This document shows positions 39,476-48,811 of a stretch of DNA of 64,000 bases, one piece after another. The first letter of the stretch is position 1. Each line of letters begins with the position of its first letter. The position numbers and the translations under genes were made by a program. Location of the stretch: positions 17,501 through 81,500 of the forward strand of contig NZ_PPGH01000010.1 of assembly GCF_002958735.1 (NCBI RefSeq), written 5' to 3'. The DNA is from Chromatium okenii (GTDB lineage: Bacteria > Pseudomonadota > Gammaproteobacteria > Chromatiales > Chromatiaceae). The notes below the pieces were generated by a model that saw only the letters and a list, made by a program, of their open reading frames with translations, did no database searches and was not told the origin of the DNA.

Positions 39476-39741
39476 TTATAGAAATAGACGATAGATGTCA
39501 CTACGGTGTAAGCATCGCACAAACTCAACTTCGTTTGCTTCAATGATGATACCAATTCGATAATCACTCACCTTAATTCTGTAGAAGTTTTCGCTGCCAG
39601 TCATTTTTTTGAGTTTACCAATTCCCTGATGGTTAGTTATATTTTCTACTTCTTCAATCACCTGACGAATTTGCAACAGCGTTAAACGGTCTTTAATTTT
39701 TTCAAATCACGTACAAAGCTAGTGCGAAATACTGTTTTCAC
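39476..39741 (-). pseudogene. RelE/ParE-type toxin, one frameshift
   Basis: The track of two frames gives one small toxin: M-K-T-V-F-R-T-S-F-V-R-D-L-K-K-L (GTG 39741) then [25 protein letters not shown] and a C-terminal H-R-S-D-I-Y. This is the RelE/ParE fold, with the R-I-K-x-x-D-Y-R-I signature; such toxins cut mRNA or block gyrase. One extra A in the AAA near 39694 gives exactly 89 codons. It follows the antitoxin by 9 bases. If the shift is real the toxin is dead; a sequencing undercall is equally possible. Confidence 0.75.
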
Positions 39742-39750
39742 GACAGCCCC

Positions 39751-39948
39751 TCACTCAAAGAGGTTAAACACTTCACCACGATCTACTTGTTTTGTTTGTT
39801 GTCCTTCACGGATCGCTTTTGCAAGACCGACATCTTCTAAGACATCTGTAAAAACTTCATATAGCAATTCTCGCTGTTCGTTCAACGTTTCTGTTAACAC
39901 TTCTTTCAGTAGTTGTTTTAGTTCTGAATCACTAGCTGTCTGAAACAT
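39751..39948 (-). CDS. Antitoxin partner of the RelE-like toxin
   Basis: A 65-residue, acidic helical protein, M-F-Q-T-A-S-D-S-E-L at the start and a tail A-I-R-E-G-Q-Q-T-K-Q-V-D-R-G-E-V-F, a pattern common in antitoxins next to RelE/ParE toxins. No ribbon-helix-helix is obvious in the first residues, so DNA binding is uncertain. It lies just upstream of the toxin gene, in the usual antitoxin-first order. Confidence 0.7.
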   Translation of the reverse strand: MFQTASDSELKQLLKEVLTETLNEQRELLYEVFTDVLEDVGLAKAIREGQQTKQVDRGEVFNLFE

Positions 39949-39977
39949 AATTTTTTACCGTGAGTGAAATATAAATT

Positions 39978-40001
39978 AAAACAATCCGCGAAACCTTGGG
40001 C
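39978..40001 (+). repeat. Direct repeat flanking the toxin-antitoxin module, copy 2
   Basis: Second copy of the repeat at 39418-39442, placed between the antitoxin start and the methyltransferase stop. The first copy lies in the pgk leader. Confidence 0.7.
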
Positions 40002-40020
40002 ATTACCTTTAGCTGCGTTT

Positions 40021-40800
40021 TTAGAAAAGCAGTGACATAGATGAAAAATCTTTCAACCGTTTTTTAGCAAGCTCAATATATTCTGGAGAAATTTCAATGC
40101 CAATAAAATTTCGACCTAGTTTTTTAGCTGCAACAGCAGTTGTACCGCTGCCCATAAATGGATCAAGAATTAATTGCGCATTTGTGCTGTTAATAATTCT
40201 TTCAATTAAAGCAACTGGGAAAGGCGCAGGATGTTCGTTTTTCATTTCTTGCATAAATTCCCAGATGTCACCCTGAGCATTTGCACCTTGCGCTAGTTCA
40301 AACTCTGGTTTACAAATTAAATAAATCACTTCGTAAGTTGGCAAAAAATATCCTTTATTAAAATTGATCCCACCTTTTCGCTTCCAGATGATAATTTGCC
40401 GCACTGGAAAGCCGGAAACAATATCTTGCCTGTCTTGCAACAAACCTGCTTGCACGCGCCATTTGTGGTTGTAAAAAATAGCGCCGTTATTTTTAGTTAA
40501 GCGGAACATCTCAGTAAGACAGGCGCGTTGCCACGCCGTATATTCATCGTGGGGCATATTATCGTGATAGTGCGAATAACCATGAATCAGACTCGCATTT
40601 GACCATTTGCCGCCACGACCATCTTTCATGCCGTTGCCCGTTGAATTTTTAAGATTATACGGCGGCGAAGTGACAACTAAATCGACAGATTCATCTGGCA
40701 TTGATTGCATTACAGTGAGGCAATCGCCGCATAGAAACTGATCTTGAAAATCTGAAGATTTTACTACTGACTCACTGACATTCAAGCAATATAACCCCAC
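40021..40800 (-). CDS. Beta-class DNA methyltransferase (N4-cytosine or N6-adenine), orphan
   Basis: The 259-residue enzyme has motif IV S-P-P-Y-N-L near residue 46, a target-recognition middle, then motif I F-M-G-S-G-T-T near 220 and G-I-E-I-S-P-E-Y. This order is that of the beta class. S-P-P-Y is more usual for N4-cytosine enzymes, but some adenine enzymes share it. No restriction endonuclease gene is next to it, so it is an orphan or a remnant system. The proximal start is GTG 40800; it overlaps a small upstream ORF. The gene is visibly more A+T-rich than gap or tkt, in line with horizontal transfer. Confidence 0.85.
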   Translation of the reverse strand: MGLYCLNVSESVVKSSDFQDQFLCGDCLTVMQSMPDESVDLVVTSPPYNLKNSTGNGMKDGRGGKWSNASLIHGYSHYHDNMPHDEYTAWQRACLTEMFRLTKNNGAIFYNHKWRVQAGLLQDRQDIVSGFPVRQIIIWKRKGGINFNKGYFLPTYEVIYLICKPEFELAQGANAQGDIWEFMQEMKNEHPAPFPVALIERIINSTNAQLILDPFMGSGTTAVAAKKLGRNFIGIEISPEYIELAKKRLKDFSSMSLLF

Positions 40801-40885
40801 GTTTTGAATTGTTCTTGCAAATCTGGTTCATCCTTAAATTAATTTTATACTCACCAAGGTAATCTGCTTTTTTGATCTCTAACAT
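40772..40885 (-). pseudogene. Possible DUF2442 relic
   Basis: A 37-codon frame starting M-L-E-I-K-K-A-D-Y-L-G-E-Y-K-I-N-L resembles the N-terminus of DUF2442 proteins, which often sit by small mobile modules. The middle seems deleted; another frame continues F-K-D-E-P-D-L-Q-E-Q-F and ends soon. The match is short and by eye. Confidence 0.35.
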
Positions 40886-40922
40886 AATGAAGTAACCTAC
40901 ACCAAAGGCATATTTTTATCCT

Positions 40923-41108
40923 TCAGTAACCCGCTCTTTTTATCATTGGTGTTTCAATACGTTCTGCGAGTACGCGCAGCGCAAGTATTTCAGCTTTTGC
41001 CATTGCTTCATCAGCAGTTACGCCATACGCCAGCACACCGGGAATTCCAGAAATTTCCGCTAACCAGCGCCCATCTTCTTCAAGTTCGGATTCAATAAAA
41101 AAGTTCAT
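40923..41108 (-). CDS. HicB-like antitoxin-domain protein without HicA
   Basis: A 61-residue protein with the HicB fold pattern: a strand with E-E-D-G-R-W-L-A-E-I-S-G-I-P-G-V-L-A-Y-G followed by T-A-D-E-A-M-A-K-A-E-I-L-A-L-R-V-L-A. HicB normally neutralises the HicA mRNA interferase; no HicA gene is adjacent, and there is no C-terminal DNA-binding domain. ATG 41108 is chosen over 41132 because the fold starts there. It may be a leftover antitoxin or a partial relic. Confidence 0.75.
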   Translation of the reverse strand: MNFFIESELEEDGRWLAEISGIPGVLAYGVTADEAMAKAEILALRVLAERIETPMIKRAGY

Positions 41109-41239
41109 GCTGGCAAACTCTTTGGTTATCAATTACTGATTGCAGTGAGTTCTGCTTTCATAAGTCGTTTTTAGCTATTGATTCAACCAAGAACTAAGTT
41201 GTCAAAAGCAACAACTCAATCATCTTATCGTGCGACCAT

Positions 41240-41860
41240 CTACACAAAATAGCCAGACGTAAAAAGACCTATAGCTATCGGAAACAATAACAAAGCCCAC
41301 ACCATTTTTTCACCGCTAGAATAGTGACGATCCATACCCATACGATTTATAGCGTCAGTCATATCAAGAAACGACGTATATCCTTCACTACTATTAAGCA
41401 GTATAATAGTAAAAATTACAGTTATTATGGCTAGGATGTACATTAAGTATTTTGCTAACCAATTATGCCAAATGACGTATTCTGGTGTAAAAAAGTGTTC
41501 AAATAAAGAACGATTTTTATCAAAAAGCAATCCATCCGCAGAGTCCTGAACTAAATCCGAACCTGAAAGTCTATTATGCTCTGACTTAATAAATCTCGCA
41601 TATAATGCGTCTGCTTCCTTGACCTGTCCTAATTGACGTAAAGTAAGAGACAGATTAAACAACATCTCAGGATGACTTAAAGAAGCGTCTTTTTTCATGG
41701 CGCTTTGATACGCAATTTTTGCTTCCTCAAACTTACCCTGTTGATAACTCTCGTTTCCTGCTTTGAAGTCTGTTTCAGCAGAACTAACCTGATCGCAAAA
41801 CGCATTACTAGACAACAAGATAAAGCAAAAAAACAGCACACTATTTATTGATAGCCGCAT
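41240..41860 (-). CDS. Membrane protein with TPR-like repeats, unknown function
   Basis: The 206-residue protein has a signal peptide (about 1-22, ending N-A-F-C-D), one or two TPR-like units (G-N-E-S-Y-Q-Q-G-K-F-E-E-A-K-I-A-Y and F-N-L-S-L-T-L-R-Q-L-G), then two membrane helices near 140-162 and 185-203. The outline resembles BatE-type aerotolerance proteins, but the similarity is only in layout. It lies in the A+T-rich islet between pgk and gap, on the same strand as two small unknown genes. Confidence 0.6.
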   Translation of the reverse strand: MRLSINSVLFFCFILLSSNAFCDQVSSAETDFKAGNESYQQGKFEEAKIAYQSAMKKDASLSHPEMLFNLSLTLRQLGQVKEADALYARFIKSEHNRLSGSDLVQDSADGLLFDKNRSLFEHFFTPEYVIWHNWLAKYLMYILAIITVIFTIILLNSSEGYTSFLDMTDAINRMGMDRHYSSGEKMVWALLLFPIAIGLFTSGYFV

Positions 41861-41964
41861 CTCAAGTTACTCCATGTTTTAATCATGCTGATCGGTATTA
41901 ACACGCCATTCGGCAATAAAAAGATCGTTGGGTAAAGCAGTCTTAACCAGTTGTTTTGAATCTA

Positions 41965-41989
41965 CCTGCTGTGTTAATAGCACAGCAGG
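41965..41989 (-). other. 9 bp hairpin in a 161-base gap
   Basis: CCTGCTGTG (41965-41973) pairs with CACAGCAGG (41981-41989), 7-base loop. Neither side has a T-run, so its function is open; it could attenuate transcription from the small genes at 42 kb. Confidence 0.4.
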
Positions 41990-42021
41990 CGAGTCGTTAG
42001 CCATACATATCATCTGGCATG

Positions 42022-42309
42022 TTATTTGTGCTCCACCCAAGTTGACAGCAAAAACAGAGGCGGATGATTAAATGTAGCAGGTAACTCTTGAGTTTGTACA
42101 AGAGCTTCTGTTGAAAATAAAGTTGCTCCCGCAAACATAACCGCCAATTTAGTGATTAAGTTTGCAAAGAAAGCTGTCTGCGCTAAACGAAGCTCTATTT
42201 TAGAAGCCTTCAAAGAACGTTGGGCAAGATCCCGATCCCTTTGGGCTTCTCTTTTACTTTCAGCAGTCGCGATTTTTTCTCGTCCACCGTATAAATCAGA
42301 AAGCCCCAT
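42022..42309 (-). CDS. Small coiled-coil membrane protein, unknown
   Basis: A 95-residue protein. Residues 1-45 are charged and helical (S-K-R-E-A-Q-R-D-R-D-L-A-Q-R-S-L), followed by one hydrophobic segment near 48-68 and a Pro-rich end. I do not recognise the family. It starts 3 bases after the stop of the next unknown gene, so the two are probably co-transcribed. Base composition matches the islet and not the neighbouring central-metabolism genes. Confidence 0.5.
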   Translation of the reverse strand: MGLSDLYGGREKIATAESKREAQRDRDLAQRSLKASKIELRLAQTAFFANLITKLAVMFAGATLFSTEALVQTQELPATFNHPPLFLLSTWVEHK

Positions 42310-42312
42310 TCA

Positions 42313-42540
42313 TCACCTCCAAAAAAATAGTCCTAAAATAATAGTTGCAATTACCCAAACAAAAGATTTCATTTTGTTATTCAATGCCTCTTCGTTTCTA
42401 TTATTCTTATCCCGATTTATTTTATTGATTTCAACCGTATCGCTGTATATTTTTTGCTTATTGATATGAGTTACTGTAGTAGTGACAACAGTAAATAAAC
42501 CAGAAGCTAATTGAGCAACTGCAGGAATCAATGGAGGCAT
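42313..42540 (-). CDS. Small membrane protein, unknown
   Basis: A 75-residue protein with an amphipathic N-terminal helix (A-V-A-Q-L-A-S-G-L-F-T-V-V-T-T), a polar Lys/Asn-rich middle and a C-terminal membrane helix (V-W-V-I-A-T-I-I-L-G-L-F-F). I chose ATG 42540; the frame opens upstream to 42621 but that region is the gap terminator. The layout could suit a small regulatory or holin-like protein; there is no direct evidence. Confidence 0.5.
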   Translation of the reverse strand: MPPLIPAVAQLASGLFTVVTTTVTHINKQKIYSDTVEINKINRDKNNRNEEALNNKMKSFVWVIATIILGLFFWR

Positions 42541-42590
42541 AAAGACTTGACCTATGTTTAGTTGAGGATAAAAACCGTTTTTAACACACC

Positions 42591-42620
42591 AAAATGGGTG
42601 CTGCATTGTTGCAACACCCA
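42591..42620 (-). terminator. Terminator after gap
   Basis: TGGGTGCTGC (42595-42604) pairs with GCAACACCCA (42611-42620) with one mismatch; on the minus strand the stem is followed by TTTT. It is 17 bases past the gap stop and shows that gap no longer reads directly into pgk. Confidence 0.8.
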
Positions 42621-42636
42621 TTCAACTCAATCTAAC

Positions 42637-43650
<1,014 letters not shown>

Positions 43651-43734
43651 CTAAATGGAATGAAAAACAGATGAAAAAATCAATCAAACTTGCGTGAACA
43701 AATTTGATTGATGTCATAAACACGAGTCTGGAAT

Positions 43735-45741
43735 TTAGAGCACGCCTTTTACAACGGCGACCAGATTCTCAACGGTAAAGCCAAACTCTTTGAATAATGC
43801 GCCAGCCGGTGCGGATTCACCAAAGCGATCAACACCGAGTATCGCGCCTTGGGTGCCAACATATTTCCACCAGCCATCAGTCACTGCGGCTTCAACTGCA
43901 ACCCGCGCCGTCACTGCTTTAGGCAATACGGCTTCTTTATAGGCGGCATCTTGCGCATCAAACGCATTGGTGCAGGGCATTGATACCACGCGGATTTGTT
44001 TATCGCTCATGGCATCGGCAGCTTTCATTGCCAATTCCACTTCGGAACCGGTGGCAATAATGATTGCATCGGGAGTGCCAGCACAATCACGCAATACATA
44101 ACCGCCCCGCGCAATATCGGCAATTTGCGTTGCCGTGCGCGGCATGTGGGCGAGATTTTGCCGCGAGAAAATTAAACAACTCGGACCGGTTTTGCGCTCA
44201 ATTGCGAGTTTCCACGAAACTGCTGATTCCACTGCATCACACGGACGCCAAACGCTCATGTTTGGAATCATGCGCAGCGTTGGAATCTGTTCAACGGGTT
44301 GATGCGTTGGGCCATCTTCGCCTAAACCAATTGAATCGTGCGTGTACACAAAAATCGACGGCACTTTCATTAACGCTGCCATGCGTAACGCATTCCGAGC
44401 GTATTCGGAAAACATTAAAAAGGTTGCGCCATAAGGAATAAAACCGCCATGCAGCGAAATGCCGTTCATCATTGCCGACATGCCGAATTCACGCACGCCG
44501 TAATAAACGTAATTGCCAGCCTCGCTGCCTTTACCAACGCCTTTGCAGCCGCTCCATAACGTTAAATTGGAACCGGCTAAATCCGCAGAACCGCCGAGTA
44601 ATTCCGGCAGCAATGGACCAAATCCATTCAACGCATTCTGCGAGGCTTTGCGCGAGGCGATGGTTTCGCCTTTATCAATCACTGACTGCACAAATGCGCC
44701 AGCTTGTGCTTCCCAATCGGCTGGCAAATCGCCCGCCATGCGGCGCTTGAATTCCGCAGCTTCCGCCGGATAAGCGGCAGCGTAGGCGGCAAACTTGTCG
44801 TTCCACGCCGTTTCAGCCGCTGCGCCGCGTGCTTTCGCATCCCAGCCCTGCGCGACATTCTCTGGAATCACAAACGGCGCGTGGTTCCAGCCGAGGTTGG
44901 CGCGGGTCAACGCAATTTCAGCATCGCCGAGTGCTGCGCCGTGACATTCTTCTTTGCCCTGCTTGTTGGGCGAGCCGTAGCCGATGATGGTCTGGCAGCA
45001 AATCAAACTCGGTTTATCGGTGACGGCGCGAGCCTGCTCAATCGCCGCTTTGACTGCCGCTGCATCGTGCCCGTCAACCTTCGGAATCACATGCCAGCCG
45101 TAGGCTTCAAACCGCTGCGGCGTGTTATCGAGGAACCAGCCGGGCGTGGTGCCGTGACCGCGCACTTCGCCGTCAATCGAAATGTTGTTGTCGTCGTAAA
45201 TCGCAACCAACTTGCCCAAACCCAACGCGCCAGCCAGCGAGCAGGCTTCATGGGAAATGCCTTCCATCAAACAGCCGTCGCCGAGAAAAACGTAGGTGTT
45301 GTGGTCAACGATGCTGTGATCGGGCTTATTGAATTGATTGGCCAGCGCGTGTTCTGCCAGCGCCATGCCGACGGCGTTGGTGATGCCCTGCCCCAGCGGG
45401 CCGGTGGTGGTTTCCACGCCGGGCGCGTAGCCATATTCGGGATGGCCGGGCGTTTTGGAATGCAACTGGCGAAATTGCTTCAAATCCTCGAGGCTTAACT
45501 CGTAGCCGGTGAGATGCAGCAGCGCATAAATCAGCATGGAGCCGTGACCGTTGGACAGCACAAAGCGGTCACGATCAGCCCACTGCGGGTTGGTCGGGTT
45601 GTGGCGCATAAAATCGTTCCACAACACTTCGGCGATGTCCGCCATGCCCATCGGTGCGCCCGGATGACCGGAATTAGCCTGTTGCACCGCGTCCATTGCC
45701 AGAGCACGGACAGCATTGGCGAGTTCTTTGCGTGAGGACAT
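43735..45741 (-). CDS. tkt: Transketolase
   Basis: Thiamine-diphosphate enzyme of the pentose-phosphate and Calvin pathways. The 668-residue product has family length, with [12 protein letters not shown] near residue 22, the G-H-G-S-M-L block, the ThDP motif G-D-G-C-L-M-E-G near 155, the E-x-G central region with [14 protein letters not shown] near 465 and the C-terminal domain with [17 protein letters not shown] precedes ATG 45741 by 4 bases. It opens the cluster. Confidence 0.97.
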   Translation of the reverse strand: MSSRKELANAVRALAMDAVQQANSGHPGAPMGMADIAEVLWNDFMRHNPTNPQWADRDRFVLSNGHGSMLIYALLHLTGYELSLEDLKQFRQLHSKTPGHPEYGYAPGVETTTGPLGQGITNAVGMALAEHALANQFNKPDHSIVDHNTYVFLGDGCLMEGISHEACSLAGALGLGKLVAIYDDNNISIDGEVRGHGTTPGWFLDNTPQRFEAYGWHVIPKVDGHDAAAVKAAIEQARAVTDKPSLICCQTIIGYGSPNKQGKEECHGAALGDAEIALTRANLGWNHAPFVIPENVAQGWDAKARGAAAETAWNDKFAAYAAAYPAEAAEFKRRMAGDLPADWEAQAGAFVQSVIDKGETIASRKASQNALNGFGPLLPELLGGSADLAGSNLTLWSGCKGVGKGSEAGNYVYYGVREFGMSAMMNGISLHGGFIPYGATFLMFSEYARNALRMAALMKVPSIFVYTHDSIGLGEDGPTHQPVEQIPTLRMIPNMSVWRPCDAVESAVSWKLAIERKTGPSCLIFSRQNLAHMPRTATQIADIARGGYVLRDCAGTPDAIIIATGSEVELAMKAADAMSDKQIRVVSMPCTNAFDAQDAAYKEAVLPKAVTARVAVEAAVTDGWWKYVGTQGAILGVDRFGESAPAGALFKEFGFTVENLVAVVKGVL

Positions 45742-45879
45742 GAAGCCCCTCCTGAGAGTGATGAAAAAAAATCAAAACTGACTGACCGTGACCAGCGGCA
45801 GCAGGTTTTGAGACGAGACAATAACCAAGTTGCAATTTTACGCGATTGGAAACACAAGTGGCTGATTTTTATAAAAACC

Positions 45880-45900
45880 CTATTGTGCATTGCACAATAG
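45880..45900. promoter_or_regulatory. 21 bp perfect palindrome upstream of tkt
   Basis: CTATTGTGCA, one T, then TGCACAATAG, about 140 bases before the tkt start in the 379-base gene-free stretch 45742-46120. It fits an operator and contains a T-N11-A box as used by LysR regulators; CbbR is a guess only. A further hairpin in this stretch lies near 46031-46062. Nothing else is seen. Confidence 0.55.
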
Positions 45901-46030
45901 AATTCTTGATTGATCATGCGCAATGTTAATGATGCAGCCGCGTCATTTTGCGCAAATGCTGGTGCGAAACGATAACACGCTCAAAAGATGCGCATTTTGA
46001 GCTAAAAACCCGTCATTCGGAATTCAAACA

Positions 46031-46062
46031 AACTGATACCAGCACAAGCTATTTTATCAGTT
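46031..46062 (-). terminator. Probable terminator after the thioredoxin-like gene
   Basis: AACTGATA (46031-46038) pairs with TATCAGTT (46055-46062); on the minus strand TTTGTTTG follows. It lies 59 bases past the stop of the thioredoxin-like gene. Confidence 0.45.
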
Positions 46063-46120
46063 GCTTATATTAGCGCCGCACTAATCTTCGTGTACTCGCG
46101 CCTTGACTGAACTGGCAGCT

Positions 46121-46678
46121 TTAAGCACTGCGCCACTTGATCGAACAGCCGATGCTGGGAATTTGCTCGGCGGGACCGCTGCCGGTTTCGGCGACCTGTT
46201 TCATTGCTTCAAACAGATCGCGGCGCACTTCTGGCGGTGCGGTTTCGGTGCGACTGGCATCAAACCGCCCCCGATATTGCAGCGCGAGGTCAGCGTTGTA
46301 GCCGAAGAAATCCGGCGTACACACTGCGCCATAAGCACGAGCAACTTCCTGACTTTCATCGAATAAATATGGAAATGGAAAATCAAATTCGGCCGCAATG
46401 CGCTGCATGTTCTCGAACGAATCTTCAGGATAATCCTGCGGATCGTTCGACATGATCGCCACGCAGCCAATGCCGAGCGTCGCCAACTCCCGCGCCTCGC
46501 GGACAATCCGCTCCCGTATCGCTTTGACGCAGGGACAATGGTTGCAAATAAACATTACCAGCAGTCCGCGCTCGCCGACGCAGTCAGCCCGAGACCACGT
46601 TTTGCCATCAATCCCGAGTAGTGAAAAATCCGGTGCAGCTTGACCAAAGTCGCACGCTGGAGTTTCGAGAGCAGCCAT
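46121..46678 (-). CDS. Thioredoxin-fold peroxiredoxin/TlpA-like protein
   Basis: The 185-residue protein has the AhpC/TSA-type fold: A-P-D-F-S-L-L-G-I-D-G-K-T-W-S, then the redox block F-I-C-N-H-C-P-C-V-K-A-I near residues 50-60 and V-C-T-P-D-F-F near 127. Proteins with this C-N-H-C-P-C motif form a known cytoplasmic thioredoxin-family group of unclear substrate. ATG 46678 has a perfect GGAGG 6 bases away; the frame opens at 46690. No signal peptide. It diverges from metK. Confidence 0.88.
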   Translation of the reverse strand: MAALETPACDFGQAAPDFSLLGIDGKTWSRADCVGERGLLVMFICNHCPCVKAIRERIVREARELATLGIGCVAIMSNDPQDYPEDSFENMQRIAAEFDFPFPYLFDESQEVARAYGAVCTPDFFGYNADLALQYRGRFDASRTETAPPEVRRDLFEAMKQVAETGSGPAEQIPSIGCSIKWRSA

Positions 46679-46844
46679 AAATTCCTCCAAATGAATGCGT
46701 TAGTGAAAAAATGAAGTCGAGGCTGGTTGAGTGATTCTTGTAACCGAACGCAATTTTGCACATTCCTAACACCCAGCAAGTCGTTATCATAGATCGTTCT
46801 TTCAACCACGCTGCATAGCGTTGCGATCAGGCTACCGAACAACT

Positions 46845-48035
46845 ATGAGCAAGGATTATATTTTCACTTCCGAATCTGTTTCCGAAGGTCATCCCGATAA
46901 AATGGCGGATCAGATTTCTGATGCAGTTCTCGACGAGATTTATCGGCGCGATCCCAATCATGCCAAGGCGCGAGTCGCCTGTGAAACGCTGGTGAAAACC
47001 GGCTTTGTCATGCTGGCTGGCGAAATCACTGTCACCGATGCCAATCTCAAAATTGACTATGAAAAAGTCGTGCGGCGAGTCGTGAAAGACATCGGCTATG
47101 ACAATTCAGATGTTGGTTTTGATGGCAATAACTGCGGCGTATTGATTGCACTCGGCGAACAATCAAAAGACATCAATCAGGGTGTGGATCGAGCAACCGA
47201 AGAAGCGCAGGGTGCTGGCGATCAAGGGTTGATGTTTGGTTATGCCACCAACGAGACCGATCTATTAATGCCAGCGCCAATTGATTACGCGCATCGTTTA
47301 GTCAAACGTCAAGCAGAAGTGCGCAAAAACGGCACTCTGCCTTGGCTGCGTCCCGATGCCAAATCACAGATCACCATTCGTTATAGCGATGGCAAACCAG
47401 TCGCCATTGATGCGGTGGTTTTATCGACGCAGCATAGCGATACAGTAAGTGAACGCGATCTGCATGAAGGCGTGATGGAAGAGATTATTAAACCGGTATT
47501 AACTAGCACCGGCTGGCTGAATAGCAACACGCGCTATCATATCAATCCAACAGGTAAATTTGTGATTGGTGGTCCAGTGGGTGATTGCGGATTAACTGGG
47601 CGCAAGATCATTGTGGATACCTATGGCGGAATGGCGCGTCATGGTGGCGGTGCATTCTCTGGTAAAGACCCCTCAAAAGTAGATCGCTCCGCTGCCTATG
47701 CTGGGCGTTATGTGGCGAAAAATATCGTTGCCGCAGGTCTCGCAGATAAATGCGAAATTCAGGTGTCCTATGCCATTGGCGTTGCGGAACCGACCTCGGT
47801 TTCTATTGAGACGTTTGGCACTGCAAAAGTGAGTGAAGAACGTATTATTGAACTCATTCGTGCGCATTTCGATTTGCGTCCCTATGGCATTATGCAAATG
47901 CTCGATTTAACTAACCGCGACCTGATTAAATATCAGGATACTGCTGCCTATGGTCATTTTGGTCGTACCGAACCGGGCTTTACTTGGGAACGTACCGATA
48001 AAGCGGAGATGTTGCGTGCTGCTGCTGGTTTGTAA
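46845..48035 (+). CDS. metK: S-adenosylmethionine synthase
   Basis: Makes SAM from methionine and ATP. The 396-residue product has the signature motifs: [13 protein letters not shown] near the start, the [12 protein letters not shown] block near residue 128, the P-loop-like G-G-A-F-S-G-K-D near 275 and the [11 protein letters not shown] end. ATG 46845 gives the canonical N-terminus; the frame opens eight codons earlier without a ribosome site. No SAM riboswitch structure was recognised in the upstream 150 bases. Confidence 0.97.
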   Translation: MSKDYIFTSESVSEGHPDKMADQISDAVLDEIYRRDPNHAKARVACETLVKTGFVMLAGEITVTDANLKIDYEKVVRRVVKDIGYDNSDVGFDGNNCGVLIALGEQSKDINQGVDRATEEAQGAGDQGLMFGYATNETDLLMPAPIDYAHRLVKRQAEVRKNGTLPWLRPDAKSQITIRYSDGKPVAIDAVVLSTQHSDTVSERDLHEGVMEEIIKPVLTSTGWLNSNTRYHINPTGKFVIGGPVGDCGLTGRKIIVDTYGGMARHGGGAFSGKDPSKVDRSAAYAGRYVAKNIVAAGLADKCEIQVSYAIGVAEPTSVSIETFGTAKVSEERIIELIRAHFDLRPYGIMQMLDLTNRDLIKYQDTAAYGHFGRTEPGFTWERTDKAEMLRAAAGL

Positions 48036-48047
48036 TTAAACCAGTAT

Positions 48048-48074
48048 CGCTAAACCCCAATACGGGGTTTAGCG
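48048..48074 (+). terminator. Hairpin after metK
   Basis: CGCTAAACCCC (48048-48058) pairs perfectly with GGGGTTTAGCG (48064-48074). The T-rich part starts about 12 bases later, so it is a likely but not classic terminator. Confidence 0.55.
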
Positions 48075-48233
48075 AGCGTTACTACTTTTAACCTATTCAA
48101 ATACAAATCTTCATCCTTTAAGTAAATCTCTCAATTCATCACAAAATATATGATGCGTTTTATTTACTTGTGTCAATCTGAAATAGAGTAGAAAATTATC
48201 ATATTCCATTGACCATTTTGATTGAGAATACTG

Positions 48234-48698
48234 ATGCCTAATCTTCCAAATGTATTGTATCCATTGACTTTTCCACTGCGTTTAGTGCCGGGCGTGATGC
48301 ACAGCCGCGCATTAGCAACGATGCTCAATCAGGTAATGAAAGAAGCAATCGTTGAAGGCGAACTGGATTTTTTACAAGGTCGCCGCGTAGCGATTGAAAT
48401 TGATGATATTGGTGTGCGCTATTTGTTGGGATTGACGAATGGGCATATTCAAGGTTACGGCAATGATGCGCCAGCAGATGCGAGTATTTCCGGTGGATTG
48501 CGGGAATTTTTGTTGCTGGCAGCGCGTCGTGAGGACGCAGATACACTATTTTTTCAGCGGCGTTTACGCATGTCAGGTGACACCGAACTGGGCTTATATT
48601 TGAAGAACTTTTTTGATGCGTTTGAACCACCAGCACGCTGGCAACCGTTAACGCGAGCACTGGATCGAATCGCAAATATGCGGTTTCCAGGGAGTTAA
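48234..48698 (+). CDS. ubiT: Ubiquinone accessory factor UbiT (SCP2 domain)
   Basis: UbiT is an SCP2-type lipid-binding protein required for O2-independent ubiquinone synthesis with UbiU and UbiV. The 154-residue product contains the SCP2 core and the nearly invariant F-F-Q-R-R-L-R-M-S-G-D-T-E-L-G-L-Y near residue 107. ATG 48234 is preferred over TTG 48222. ubiU and ubiV, often adjacent, are not in this window. An anaerobic quinone route would fit an organism with anaerobic respiration or phototrophy. Confidence 0.9.
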   Translation: MPNLPNVLYPLTFPLRLVPGVMHSRALATMLNQVMKEAIVEGELDFLQGRRVAIEIDDIGVRYLLGLTNGHIQGYGNDAPADASISGGLREFLLLAARREDADTLFFQRRLRMSGDTELGLYLKNFFDAFEPPARWQPLTRALDRIANMRFPGS

Positions 48699-48742
48699 TT
48701 TTAATGGATAAAAGCAACGTAACTTGTTGCAATATCTAATTG

Positions 48743-48789
48743 AAAAAAAGCCGATCATGGTCAGTAAGATGCACCATAATCGGCTTTTT
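48743..48789. terminator. Bidirectional terminator between ubiT and the cytochrome b gene
   Basis: AGCCGAT plus ATGGT (48749-48761) pairs with ACCAT plus ATCGGCT (48773-48785), one internal mismatch; A-run on the left (48743-48749) and T-run on the right (48785-48789). Confidence 0.85.
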
Positions 48790-48811
48790 CATGCACTCAA
48801 AAACGCGCTAT

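Noticed and set aside
44704..45498. 264-codon frame antisense to transketolase
   Set aside because: No start context, no recognisable domain; the opposite strand encodes a full, conserved Tkt.
46691..46844. SAM riboswitch upstream of metK
   Set aside because: None of the known SAM or SAH aptamer cores could be recognised in the 150 bases before the gene.
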